Shown one piece after another: positions 15,451 through 22,205 of a stretch of DNA of 22,861 nucleotides. The first letter of the stretch is position 1; each line of letters opens with the position of its first letter. This stretch comes from a virus. A model generated the notes under the pieces. That model was not told where the DNA came from and searched no databases. It saw nothing but the letters and a program-made list of their open reading frames with translations. The stretch covers positions 1 through 22,861 of the IMG/VR virus record IMGVR_UViG_3300014827_000317, one strand, 5' to 3'. The translations under genes and the position numbers were made by a program.

Positions 15451-16284
15451 ATGGCACGATTAATTACGGACATTCAGAATGATATTTACGCCAAGATAGC
15501 GACGGATATTACCTTGCTTAACTCGGTAAGCCAGTCGGCAATTTACAGGCGATTTATAGTCGTCGTGAGTTATGCAATTTGGATGCTTGAGACTTTATTT
15601 GATACGCATAAATCCCAAATCGATACAGCCATCTACGAGCAAAAGTCAGGCACGCCACGGTGGTATCGCAATATGGCTTTGGCGTTCCAGTACGGCTTTG
15701 ACTTATTGCCCGATAGCGATAAATTCAATAATGTAGGCTTTACGGATGACCAGATTTCGGCTTCAAAAATCATTAAATATTGTTCAGAAAAGCAGGCATT
15801 AGAAAGTAATCAGTTCACCATAAAAGTAGCCGGAGAAAGTGGTAGTTTATTAATACCACTCACGATTAGCCAAAAAGAAAGTTTTTCAGCTTATATGGAG
15901 GAGATAAAATATGCTGGCGTAAAACTAAAGATTATTAACAATCCCGCTGATAAGTTGGTTCTGGTTATGGCGATTTATCGCGATGTATTAGTCATTGATG
16001 AAAACGGCAATAGTATACTGAACGGAGGAAAACCTATTGAAACTGCAATTCGTGCTTATATGAAAGCTTTGCCATTTGATGGCGAATTAGTCTTGAATGA
16101 TTTGATTGCTAATTTGAGAGCTGTTGACGGCGTGAATAATGCGAATATCATCAACGCCACATCAAGCTATTGGGATGAGGCGACAACATTATACACGGCG
16201 TACGCGCCAATCAATGTGAAGACGATTCCAATGAGTGGTTATTTTGAATTAGAAAACTTTGACAACGTGACCTATGTGGTATAG
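15451..16284 (+). CDS. Baseplate wedge protein, gpJ / Mu gp47-like
   Basis: 277 residues. The N-terminal helical part (DIQNDIYAKIATDITLLN, then AIWMLETLFDTHKSQIDTAI) resembles the start of baseplate J proteins. A middle beta part with FTIKVAGESGSLLIPLT and VKLKIINNPADKLVLVMAIY comes next. The C-terminal segment IRAYMKALPFDGELVLNDLI followed by AVDGVNNANI is the typical end domain of Baseplate_J, where a helix and an L-x-x-x-I motif precede strand-rich residues. Proteins of this kind in Bacteroidota phages are often named nucleotidyltransferase in databases, which I think is a carried-over mistake; I see no nucleotidyltransferase motif. It forms the wedge bodies around the hub. Confidence 0.68.
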   Translation: MARLITDIQNDIYAKIATDITLLNSVSQSAIYRRFIVVVSYAIWMLETLFDTHKSQIDTAIYEQKSGTPRWYRNMALAFQYGFDLLPDSDKFNNVGFTDDQISASKIIKYCSEKQALESNQFTIKVAGESGSLLIPLTISQKESFSAYMEEIKYAGVKLKIINNPADKLVLVMAIYRDVLVIDENGNSILNGGKPIETAIRAYMKALPFDGELVLNDLIANLRAVDGVNNANIINATSSYWDEATTLYTAYAPINVKTIPMSGYFELENFDNVTYVV

Positions 16285-16296
16285 ATCCTCCTCCCG

Positions 16297-16344
16297 CCCC
16301 CTCCGAAGGAGGGGGAGACGAGACTGGAAAATTGGAATAAATAA
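16297..16344 (+). repeat. Composite repeat copy 3: triloop hairpin plus 25-nt tail
   Basis: CCCCCTCC (16297-16304) and GGAGGGGG (16308-16315) form an 8-bp stem with a GAA loop. The 25-nt tail is at 16320-16344, starting GAGACTGG and ending GGAATAAATAA. The stem differs from copy 1 but is still fully paired. The gap 16285-16352 has no other feature. Confidence 0.8.
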
Positions 16345-16352
16345 TTAAGGGT

Positions 16353-16817
16353 ATGTGGTACGAAATAAATTTTAATAAGTTAGGAGTTTTGATGTTGCCG
16401 AGTTTTCTCCGCAAACCGATACTTGTGGCTTATTTACAATCACTCCTGGTGCCGATTGGCAATTTGCATTATCAATGGAAACAAAAGCGATTGACGGATT
16501 GGTACAAGATCAATCATACGGGTCAGGTTTGCCTTTTGCGTAAGGTTTTGAATGACCAACTTGATGTTTCCGAAAGGCGAATTTATATAGGCGACGGAAA
16601 TTCATTTGCGCGAAAGTTCATTTATACACGGGCAGAACATAAGCCGGTGTTTCTTGGCAAAATGTTCATTTATAGAAATTCGGAATACATAGGAACGGGA
16701 GTTGACTTTATTGTTTATGTGCCACAGGCTATTATTAACATGCGATGGAATGAACTGAATGCCTTGATAAATTTTTACAAATTAGCGAGTAAACGCTATC
16801 AAATAAGAGCAATATAA
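16353..16817 (+). CDS. Tail protein in the gpI / Mu gp48 position
   Basis: 154 residues. After a short N-terminus comes LPSFLRKPILVAYLQSLLVP, then a Trp/Tyr-rich segment (HYQWKQKRLTDWYKINHTGQ), VCLLRKVLNDQLDVSERRIY, and a C-terminal beta/helix part with FIVYVPQAI and NALINFYKLASKRYQIRAI. I recall this protein type from the same place in many Bacteroides and Flavobacterium prophages, always between the J-like gene and the fibre genes. That is where tail protein I (Mu gp48) lies; gpI proteins also begin with a leucine/proline-rich helix near LLP. It would then join wedge and fibre. The link to gpI is by position, not by clear sequence similarity. Confidence 0.6.
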   Translation: MWYEINFNKLGVLMLPSFLRKPILVAYLQSLLVPIGNLHYQWKQKRLTDWYKINHTGQVCLLRKVLNDQLDVSERRIYIGDGNSFARKFIYTRAEHKPVFLGKMFIYRNSEYIGTGVDFIVYVPQAIINMRWNELNALINFYKLASKRYQIRAI

Positions 16818-16829
16818 TCCCATCCCCAA

Positions 16830-16925
16830 CCCTTCCCAAAGGGAAGGGAGTAGAGTCTGGAAAGTTGGAATAAATAAGAATATTAACTAAATACGGAACG
16901 AGATTGCTTCGTTCCTCGCAATGAC
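16830..16925 (+). repeat. Composite repeat copy 4: hairpin, 25-nt tail and 29-nt element
   Basis: CCCTTCCC (16830-16837) and GGGAAGGG (16841-16848) form an 8-bp stem with an AAA loop. The 25-nt tail (GAGTCTGG ... GGAATAAATAA) is at 16853-16877. The 29-nt element (GAGATTGCTTC ... CCTCGCAATGACATG) is at 16900-16928; its last three bases are the ATG of the next gene, and ATTGC/GCAAT inside it can pair. This is the most complete copy; the gap holds nothing else. Confidence 0.8.
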
Positions 16926-17732
16926 ATGAATAAACTAAATTTTAACCAGAGTGTCGGGTTTCCATTGGAGACGGAGATTCTTGATGAGATGCAAAAAGCC
17001 TATGCACTATTCAATGCGCTGGGTGCTATTGTTGGGAATTTTGCATTAATATCAGGATGCGAAACGGTGGGAGGTTCTGTGACTAACGGCGTTGTTTTTA
17101 TTGATGGTGAGTTGTTGGAGTTTCGTGGTGGCGTAATTCAGGACTACGTTATTATTGTAGAAACTCCAACCTCATTGGAGTTTGAGGATACAAATTCGCA
17201 CGATGTGATATTTACACGATACGCAACTTTCGGTTCTGCGACTACTCAATGGCCGTGGACAGATTTTAAACGTGGTTTCCCTACGATTGATATTGCGGAT
17301 GCGCTTGCAGGAAAAGCGACTACGATGGCAGTTAATGAGCTCGTATCGACTATTGGCACAATGTTAGAAAAGTTGAATACTATTGATGCTAATGCAAAAA
17401 TACAAGTTCGTACCGATTGGAATGCTACGATTGGAGTGGCAGTTATCGACAATAAACCAGATATTTCGAATCCATTTTTATACAAGGGAGTTTTTAGTAT
17501 TGGCGATGTGACAGGTGCCGATAATGTTCGAACGGTTAATTTCCCAACAGTTGGGACGGCAAATTATTTTGTTATTGGCTCACTTCGTGGAAAAAGCAGT
17601 GACTATAATACTGATGATGATGTATTTTGGAGTTACCGGGAGGAATCGGATACATCGTTTAAATTATGCCTGAGAGAAATATCAAATAATACTCAAGATT
17701 TAGAATTCTTTTATGTACTTATAGCAAAATAA
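16926..17732 (+). CDS. Tail fibre or adhesin-like protein, first of two
   Basis: 268 residues. The N-terminal part (GFPLETEILDEMQKAYALFN, ALGAIVGNFALISGCE) and the strand-turn unit GGSVTNGVVFIDGELLEFRG are typical of fibre baseplate-attachment domains in Bacteroidota prophages. A short helical linker with VSTIGTMLEKLNTIDANAK lies near 140-157. The C-terminal 100 residues are beta-rich and Asp/Asn/Ser-rich, which fits a host-binding tip. It precedes the large fibre gene by 2 bp. The ATG comes from a repeat element, but the following residues MNKLNFNQSVGFPLE look natural. Receptor and exact role cannot be read. Confidence 0.65.
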   Translation: MNKLNFNQSVGFPLETEILDEMQKAYALFNALGAIVGNFALISGCETVGGSVTNGVVFIDGELLEFRGGVIQDYVIIVETPTSLEFEDTNSHDVIFTRYATFGSATTQWPWTDFKRGFPTIDIADALAGKATTMAVNELVSTIGTMLEKLNTIDANAKIQVRTDWNATIGVAVIDNKPDISNPFLYKGVFSIGDVTGADNVRTVNFPTVGTANYFVIGSLRGKSSDYNTDDDVFWSYREESDTSFKLCLREISNNTQDLEFFYVLIAK

Positions 17733-17734
17733 TT

Positions 17735-19888
17735 ATGGCAATTACACCTTTAAATACGATTAAAAACTGGTTTCTAACTCATTTAGTGCCAACCCAACAA
17801 CAGTTTTGGGATTTATTGGATAGTCTCCGCCACAAGAGCGACAAGGTTCCTGCCGCTGATGTTGACGGGCTAGATACTTTGCTTTTGGCGAAAGCTAGTC
17901 AGGCGGTTGTGGATGCTCATTTAATAGCTGCGGATGCTCACGCTGCTTTATTTGCTGCCAAAGAGGATAAAACTAATAAAGGGGCAGCCAATGGCTATGC
18001 GCCATTAGACAACTTCTCTAAAGTTTTAAGCCAATACTTAATGATTGTTGACGACTTGGTGACGGGTGGCTCAACTAATTTATTGAGTGCGGAACAGGGT
18101 AGGTTATTGCAGGTTCAAATTGTGGCTATCAACACGTTGTTAACCTCGAACGACATCAATCTTGACACCGTTCAGGAAGTTGTTGATGCCATTAAAACTG
18201 TGCAAACTTCGCTAAGTACCATCCTGGTAAACGACCTGACCACGGGAGGAACTACGAAGGCATTGACGGCCGAAATGGGTAAAACTTTGAAAGCTTTGAT
18301 TGATGGACTTGTAATTGCTAAAGCTACTGACGCAATATCAGGAACAGTAAAAACCGATGTTACGAAAGCTGACCCCGTTGTTTATACGGTAGAAACCGCC
18401 GATAATTTACTGAAAGCAAAAGTAAACGCCATTTTGGAAATTAAGCCAATTACTGGAATTGCTTATACTTTGATTGCTTATGATACTGAAAATTTAGTAC
18501 AACTGGCTTATGACGGAACATTGCCTATGACGGTAACAATACCTAATGATGCCACGTTTAATTTGCCTGTGGGCTCTATCTTTTATACTGTTGGTTCTAA
18601 TACTGGTGCGTTGACTATTGCAGGCGGTGCAGGTGTTACTTTTCAAACCGCAGTTGGATTGACAGCTGGACAGAATGAAACTAGAAAGTATGTAAAAAAA
18701 GCGGCTAATACTTGGCAAGTTGAGGGAGGCGCACAACCTATGGCAGTTGGTGGCGCAAAAATTTACAAAACATATTTTGTTAATACCAGTACTGGTAATA
18801 ATACAACTGGCGTTTATGAAGACTCAACAAAACCTTACGCATCTATTGATTATGTAGCTGCACTGCCAGCATTCAAGGAAAATGATATTATTTGGCTCCA
18901 AAACGAAGGAGGAACTTTTCCTTTGAATGGAGTTTTGCCGGCAAAAAACCTCAGTATAGTTTCGGACGGTTTAGTGACTCTCGACTTATCAGCAAATGCA
19001 AATACTAATTTTTACTATTGTGAAAAAAAGCTGTCAATAAATTTGCCTAGAGGTGTTTTATATAACAATAGAAGTGGCGGTACAGGTGCTAAAATAGCGA
19101 CACCAAATAGCGAGTTATATTTATTTTTAAAAGTGAATGAAGTATATTGGAACGTTAGTAATTTGTTTTTTGACGGTACTTATATGGAATTATACGTGAA
19201 CAAAATTTCCCTTAAAAACTCGTTCGCTGTAGCTTATGTAGGAATGCAAAAACAAACCAGTTTTGATTTAGTTGAAGTTGTGTGTTTAGGCACGAATGTA
19301 ACGTTACTTGCAATGAGTCAAAACCCTATAAAAAAAATACGCATAGGTTTGATTTCAGGAACAGGAAATTTCAAGACAACAGGGTTTGACCACGAAATTG
19401 GAAATATCACAACGACAGCTTCTTTGTCGATATTTAGCAATGTAAAGTTTATGAATAGTGCAATAACAACTTCAACAGGGATAGATTTATTTGCTAAATA
19501 CGTCACTATTTCCGGAGTTATTAATTCTTGTCCATTAATAAAAGCTTCAGCATCTGACCAAGGCGGGGCTTACACATTCTTTAAAGACTTTTCGGCTAAT
19601 TTAGGAGCAGGACAATTGTTCACTACTTGTTCAGGGTTCTATTTCGAAAATTGTTATATAAAATCAACGAATTCGCCTATCGTTTTGAATTCAAATGGAG
19701 GAACTTATGGATGGGCTTGGATAGATATTAGAAATTCAGTTTTCGAAGTCGTTAACGCGGTTCCGTTGGTTACGGGTGGTGCTGGTCAAACCGTAGCTAT
19801 GAAAGTAGTCGGTATATCTTCTAATTGTACTGTATTAAGCGACCAATCGGGTACGGGCGTAACTGTAACTCAATTCACAAACTACTAA
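17735..19888 (+). CDS. Large tail fibre protein
   Basis: 717 residues. Residues 1-35 (NTIKNWFLTHLVPTQQQFWD) form an attachment segment common at the start of such fibres. Residues 50-90 are Ala-rich helix (trimer coiled coil). A repeat unit occurs twice 60 residues apart: VDDLVTGGSTNLLSAEQGRL (105-124) and VNDLTTGGTTKALTAEMGKT (165-184), a unit widespread in phage fibres. Residues 235-330 are a beta domain with a Gly-rich turn (SNTGALTIAGGAGVTF). From about 340 the protein has short Asn/Ser/Gly-rich strands in the manner of a right-handed beta-helix (pectate-lyase-like), suited to bind or degrade surface glycans. No catalytic residues can be assigned. No invertase gene or inverted fibre copies are seen. 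Confidence 0.82.
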   Translation: MAITPLNTIKNWFLTHLVPTQQQFWDLLDSLRHKSDKVPAADVDGLDTLLLAKASQAVVDAHLIAADAHAALFAAKEDKTNKGAANGYAPLDNFSKVLSQYLMIVDDLVTGGSTNLLSAEQGRLLQVQIVAINTLLTSNDINLDTVQEVVDAIKTVQTSLSTILVNDLTTGGTTKALTAEMGKTLKALIDGLVIAKATDAISGTVKTDVTKADPVVYTVETADNLLKAKVNAILEIKPITGIAYTLIAYDTENLVQLAYDGTLPMTVTIPNDATFNLPVGSIFYTVGSNTGALTIAGGAGVTFQTAVGLTAGQNETRKYVKKAANTWQVEGGAQPMAVGGAKIYKTYFVNTSTGNNTTGVYEDSTKPYASIDYVAALPAFKENDIIWLQNEGGTFPLNGVLPAKNLSIVSDGLVTLDLSANANTNFYYCEKKLSINLPRGVLYNNRSGGTGAKIATPNSELYLFLKVNEVYWNVSNLFFDGTYMELYVNKISLKNSFAVAYVGMQKQTSFDLVEVVCLGTNVTLLAMSQNPIKKIRIGLISGTGNFKTTGFDHEIGNITTTASLSIFSNVKFMNSAITTSTGIDLFAKYVTISGVINSCPLIKASASDQGGAYTFFKDFSANLGAGQLFTTCSGFYFENCYIKSTNSPIVLNSNGGTYGWAWIDIRNSVFEVVNAVPLVTGGAGQTVAMKVVGISSNCTVLSDQSGTGVTVTQFTNY

Positions 19889-19899
19889 AATTATACATA

Positions 19900-20412
19900 A
19901 TGAAATTAATAGCACAAACATACGTGTCGCCTTTGTTGAGCCAAGGCACGTTCGAAAACGTAACCATCGAAGATGTTTGCTTGACCCATAAAAGACACGA
20001 CAATTACATCGCCATAGGCTTTGAAATGTCATACGTCAAAAACGGTCAAAAGGTTGTTTTAGATACCAAAGAAATGGGTTTCTTGGGTATGGAAAATGAC
20101 GTGGTAAGCTCGAATAGAACTACCACAATGTCTATTCCTAATCCTGATTATGACACACAAATAGAGGGTTCAGAGGAACGAATTACCGTGCCTTTGTTCG
20201 CTTACTTAACGGCCAACAATGGCGTTATGCCTCAAGATTACGAAATGGTAGATTTCGGTTGGCCAACGTATGAAAAGGTAATGCAGTACTTCGAGGGCGG
20301 CACACTCGAAAACCCCGAAATAACCATAAGCGCACCGCTTGCCATTGGGTTCTTGATGAACAATCTTGTTATGAATGGCGAGGCGGTTGGTGTTCAATTT
20401 ACTATGGTATAA
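19900..20412 (+). CDS. Uncharacterised protein after the fibre gene (possible fibre accessory)
   Basis: 170 residues from ATG 19900. An in-frame ATG at 19825 lies inside the fibre gene and would give a C-rich, implausible leader, so 19900 (11 nt after the fibre stop) is preferred. The sequence is acidic and beta-prone: MKLIAQTYVSPLLSQGTFEN, then YIAIGFEMSYVKNGQKVVLD, a mid-part with MSIPNPDYDTQIEGSEERIT and an end LMNNLVMNGEAVGVQFTMV. No signal peptide, no membrane segment, no known motif. Genes in this place often code for fibre chaperones or small virion proteins. Its stop overlaps the next ATG (TAATG). Confidence 0.6.
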   Translation: MKLIAQTYVSPLLSQGTFENVTIEDVCLTHKRHDNYIAIGFEMSYVKNGQKVVLDTKEMGFLGMENDVVSSNRTTTMSIPNPDYDTQIEGSEERITVPLFAYLTANNGVMPQDYEMVDFGWPTYEKVMQYFEGGTLENPEITISAPLAIGFLMNNLVMNGEAVGVQFTMV

Positions 20413-20783
20413 TGGGTACGGCTTTAGCAATTGCGGCCTTGATTCTTTCGGCTATTCTTTTTCCTTTAGGGTTGCTTTTGACGTTTTTTGTCAACCTGTA
20501 CAAAAGGCGTTGGAGTTTTTCATTTAAGCGATTAGACCAGCAATTTTTGAGCATTGCCACCAGTATAGATGCATCCGGTAACGTGGTGTGTAAAGATTTG
20601 TTTAACCTGATTTTAAAACAGAAAGGAGGTGTTGAATTCGGGAATAGGAAAGAAACTATTTCGAGCGTATTGGGTAAAAATAAGCGTGATGGAACGCTAA
20701 CAAAAACAGGAAAAAGAGTTGCTTTTATCCTGGACAAAATAGATCCAAATCATTGTTTGAAAAGCATTGATAGTTTAGCGTAG
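20412..20783 (+). CDS. Small membrane-anchored protein of unknown function
   Basis: 123 residues. Residues 3-28 (ALAIAALILSAILFPLGLLL and on) form one long hydrophobic helix, possibly a hairpin at the Pro-Leu-Gly, followed by positive residues (YKRRW), which predicts a cytoplasmic C-terminal part. That part has FKRLDQQFLSIATSIDASGN, VVCKDLFNLIL, then FGNRKETISSVLGKNKRDGT and LDKIDPNHCLKSID. I recall the G-N-x-x-x-x-x-L-F-N ... F-G-N-x-x-E-T-I-S-S-V-L-G-K-N pattern from many Bacteroidota prophages with no known role. It is translationally coupled to the previous gene and is the last gene before the structured intergenic region, hence the end of the tail operon. Confidence 0.65.
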   Translation: MGTALAIAALILSAILFPLGLLLTFFVNLYKRRWSFSFKRLDQQFLSIATSIDASGNVVCKDLFNLILKQKGGVEFGNRKETISSVLGKNKRDGTLTKTGKRVAFILDKIDPNHCLKSIDSLA

Positions 20784-20811
20784 TTCCAAGGGAGGTGGGA
20801 AGTAAAAAATA

Positions 20812-20927
20812 GTCCTCCAACTTTTAAAAACTTTCTGAGGGATTTTAAATATAGCAACAAAGCCACACCGTTGGAGGACATAAGTCTTCTATGGTGTGGC
20901 TTTGCTATTTTTAATATAATCCCTCAG
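20812..20927 (+). ncRNA. Structured intergenic element with crossing (pseudoknot-type) complementarity
   Basis: Three perfect or near-perfect complementary pairs are found. A: GTCCTCCAAC (20812-20821) with GTTGGAGGAC (20870-20879). B: CTGAGGGATT (20835-20844) with AATCCCTCAG (20918-20927). C: CAAAGCCACACC (20858-20869) with GGTGTGGCTTTG (20893-20904), continued by ATAG/CTAT around a CAA bulge. B and C make one long hairpin whose 23-nt loop (20870-20892) starts with the partner of A, so A pairs with the loop of the hairpin. The C stem followed by CTATTTTT also looks like an intrinsic terminator for the tail operon. Whether it is a cis-regulator of the following module, a separate RNA, or a DNA site cannot be decided from sequence. 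The rest of 20784-20956 shows nothing else clear. Confidence 0.6.
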
Positions 20928-20956
20928 AGATACAAAAGTAACTTAAATTTATAGAT

Positions 20957-21085
20957 ATGGCAAAAGAATTTTTATACAAACAGCAGTACGGCGTGATTGT
21001 TATTTGTGAAAACGAGGACGAACAAAAGAAAGTTTTTGAGGAACTCCAAAAAAAAGGTATGAAATTAAAAGTAGTAACAACGTGA
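20957..21085 (+). CDS. 42-residue protein at the head of the ATPase-GNAT-formyltransferase module
   Basis: ATG 20957 to TGA 21083-21085, product begins MAKEFLYKQQYGVIVICENE and ends KKGMKLKVVTT. The order strand (YGVIVICEN), helix (EDEQKKVFEELQKKG), strand (MKLKVVTT) gives a small beta-alpha-beta unit. Its stop overlaps the GTG of the ATPase gene (GTGA), so the two are translationally coupled. It begins 29 nt after the structured element. By position it recalls Com, the small translational activator encoded upstream of mom in phage Mu, but it has a single Cys and no zinc-finger pattern, so it is not a Com homologue. Function unknown. Confidence 0.7.
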   Translation: MAKEFLYKQQYGVIVICENEDEQKKVFEELQKKGMKLKVVTT

Positions 21086-21777
21086 AAATAGTAGTAGAAA
21101 ACAGCACGCGAAACTTTGAAAGTTATCGTGCGCAAAGAGTAAAATCATTGTTTAATGCCGAGGACGGCTCAAGCTTCAAGACTGAGGCCAATATTGATAT
21201 TGATGATTTGGATTGGGGCATTGGGCTAATTGTTGGCGCATCCGGTTCCGGTAAGACCTCGATAGGTAAACAGTTTTTTGGGGAGAATAAAATTCACGAT
21301 TTATATGCGGGTTGGGATTGCTCCAAGCCTATTATAGACTGCATTTTACCTGATGGCGATTTCAACACGGCCACCGGAGCATTGGCCGCCGTAGGTCTTG
21401 GTGATGTGCCTAGTTGGTTGCGGCCATTTAACGCATTATCGAACGGCCAACAGTTTAGAGCGGGATTAGCCCGGTTAGTTACCGAAGCGCCAAACGAGGC
21501 AGTTGTTGATGAATTCACAAGCGTAGTAGATAGACAAATTGCGAAAATTGGGGCGTTGGCTTTCGCCAAGAACTGGCGAAGGAATAAGGGAAAGAAAGTG
21601 GTTTTGTTATCGTGCCACTATGATATTATTGAGTGGTTGCAACCGGACTGGGTATATGATGTAAATACCAAAGTATTAAAAAAAAAATTGAAATCGGGAA
21701 ACGGCCAGACATCAAACTTGAAGTTTGGAAGGTCAACGGAACTTACTGGAAGTTGTTTAAAGGGCATTATTATTTAG
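21082..21777 (+). CDS. ABC-class ATPase domain, probably the N-terminal half of an ATPase-GNAT protein
   Basis: 231 residues from GTG 21082. All ABC ATPase motifs are visible in order: Walker A GASGSGKTS (52-60), signature LSNGQQ (119-124), Walker B with catalytic Glu VVDEF (141-145), D-loop SVVD (147-150) and H-loop His 179 in LLSCHYDIIEW. There is no transmembrane partner gene and no membrane segment, so it is not a transporter; soluble ABC ATPases of this kind work on DNA or RNA. The core ends at about residue 200 in a run of Lys codons (A10 at 21678-21687). The 30 residues after it (LKSGNGQTSNLKFGRSTELT and on) look like out-of-frame noise, while the -1 frame continues with protein-like sequence into the GNAT domain. 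Likely made as a short and a fused form. Confidence 0.85.
   Translation: MKIVVENSTRNFESYRAQRVKSLFNAEDGSSFKTEANIDIDDLDWGIGLIVGASGSGKTSIGKQFFGENKIHDLYAGWDCSKPIIDCILPDGDFNTATGALAAVGLGDVPSWLRPFNALSNGQQFRAGLARLVTEAPNEAVVDEFTSVVDRQIAKIGALAFAKNWRRNKGKKVVLLSCHYDIIEWLQPDWVYDVNTKVLKKKLKSGNGQTSNLKFGRSTELTGSCLKGIII
21678..21687 (+). promoter_or_regulatory. A10 slippage site joining the ATPase and GNAT frames
   Basis: Zero-frame codons are TTA AAA AAA AAA TTG (21676-21690), which contain A AAA AAA, a canonical -1 slippery heptamer. The -1 frame is open from 21660 (after TGA 21657-21659) to 22205. A shift gives ...VLKKK then IEIGKRPDIKLEVWKVNG and TYWKLFKGHYYL, total about 374 residues. A run of ten A also allows RNA polymerase slippage, and a real or sequencing indel is possible. 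Confidence 0.6.
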
Positions 21778-22205
21778 ATCTTCCACACCCACCGGCAGCG
21801 GAGTATTTTGTTGGCGTTGTAGGTGGGGAACTTGTGGCGCACGTTGCAGTTTGTCCAATGTTTACAGCCAATGCCTATCGTGCAACTCGTTTGGTAGTAA
21901 TGCCGGAGTGGCAAGGTGCCGGTGTTGGAACTGCATTTTTAAATGAGGTTATGCAATACCACCTCGAAGGTAACGGCCGATGCCAAAGAAAATATCACAC
22001 GTTCTTTCATACTTCGCACCCGCAATTGTGCGGTTATTTGCGAAATGCTGATGTTTGGAAACAAACTAACGCCATTCTTTACGGTGCGAATAAGTCAAGG
22101 AGCAACGCCAGTATTACCAAGACTGGCAAAAAAGGAGGTATTACCGGCTGTGGTTACGGCGGCCACTTCAGGGCGGTTCAAAGTTTTAAATATTTAGGAA
22201 AATGA
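21753..22205 (+). CDS. GNAT acyltransferase, Mom-like, probably the C-terminal half of the ATPase-GNAT protein
   Basis: The first ATG of the frame gives 150 residues, but about 25 protein-like residues precede it in the same frame (IEIGKRPDIKLEVWKVNG, TYWKLF), so the ATG at 21753 probably lies inside the domain. The acetyl-CoA site is clear: RLVVMPEWQGAGVGTAFLNE (46-65), the V-x-P-x-x-Q-G-x-G-x-G motif A of GNAT proteins. GHYYL near the start, with a His-Tyr pair, and the closing FRAVQSFKYLGK are features I associate with phage GNATs related to Mu Mom, which turns adenine in DNA into a carbamoylmethyl form. The ATG of the formyltransferase gene overlaps its stop (ATGA). Substrate (DNA base or other) is inferred, not shown. 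Confidence 0.78.
   Translation: MFKGHYYLDLPHPPAAEYFVGVVGGELVAHVAVCPMFTANAYRATRLVVMPEWQGAGVGTAFLNEVMQYHLEGNGRCQRKYHTFFHTSHPQLCGYLRNADVWKQTNAILYGANKSRSNASITKTGKKGGITGCGYGGHFRAVQSFKYLGK

Noticed and set aside
15451-16284. Nucleotidyltransferase label for the J-like gene
   Set aside because: No nucleotidyltransferase G-S ... D-x-D motif; position and ends fit a baseplate wedge protein.
10129-16925. CRISPR array from recurring hairpins
   Set aside because: The copies are kilobases apart, separated by genes, without regular spacers or cas genes.
19825-19899. Upstream in-frame ATG extending the 170-residue gene into the fibre gene
   Set aside because: The added 25 residues overlap the fibre coding sequence out of frame and look random; ATG 19900 follows the fibre stop by 11 nt.
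16926-20412. Invertible tail-fibre cassette as in Mu (gix sites and Gin)
   Set aside because: No recombinase gene, no second inverted fibre copy and no pair of inverted sites around the fibre genes.
20812-20927. Terminal inverted repeats of a small insertion sequence or MITE
   Set aside because: No flanking target duplication is visible and the inverted segments cross rather than nest in one order, which fits RNA structure better; not fully excluded.
20928-20956. TAAATTTA (20944-20951) as the -7 box of a module promoter
   Set aside because: No TTG at a fitting distance upstream, and the box would lie too close to the ATG at 20957.
21082-21777. ABC transporter ATP-binding subunit
   Set aside because: There is no permease gene, no membrane segment, and the frame joins a GNAT domain; a soluble ABC ATPase is more likely.
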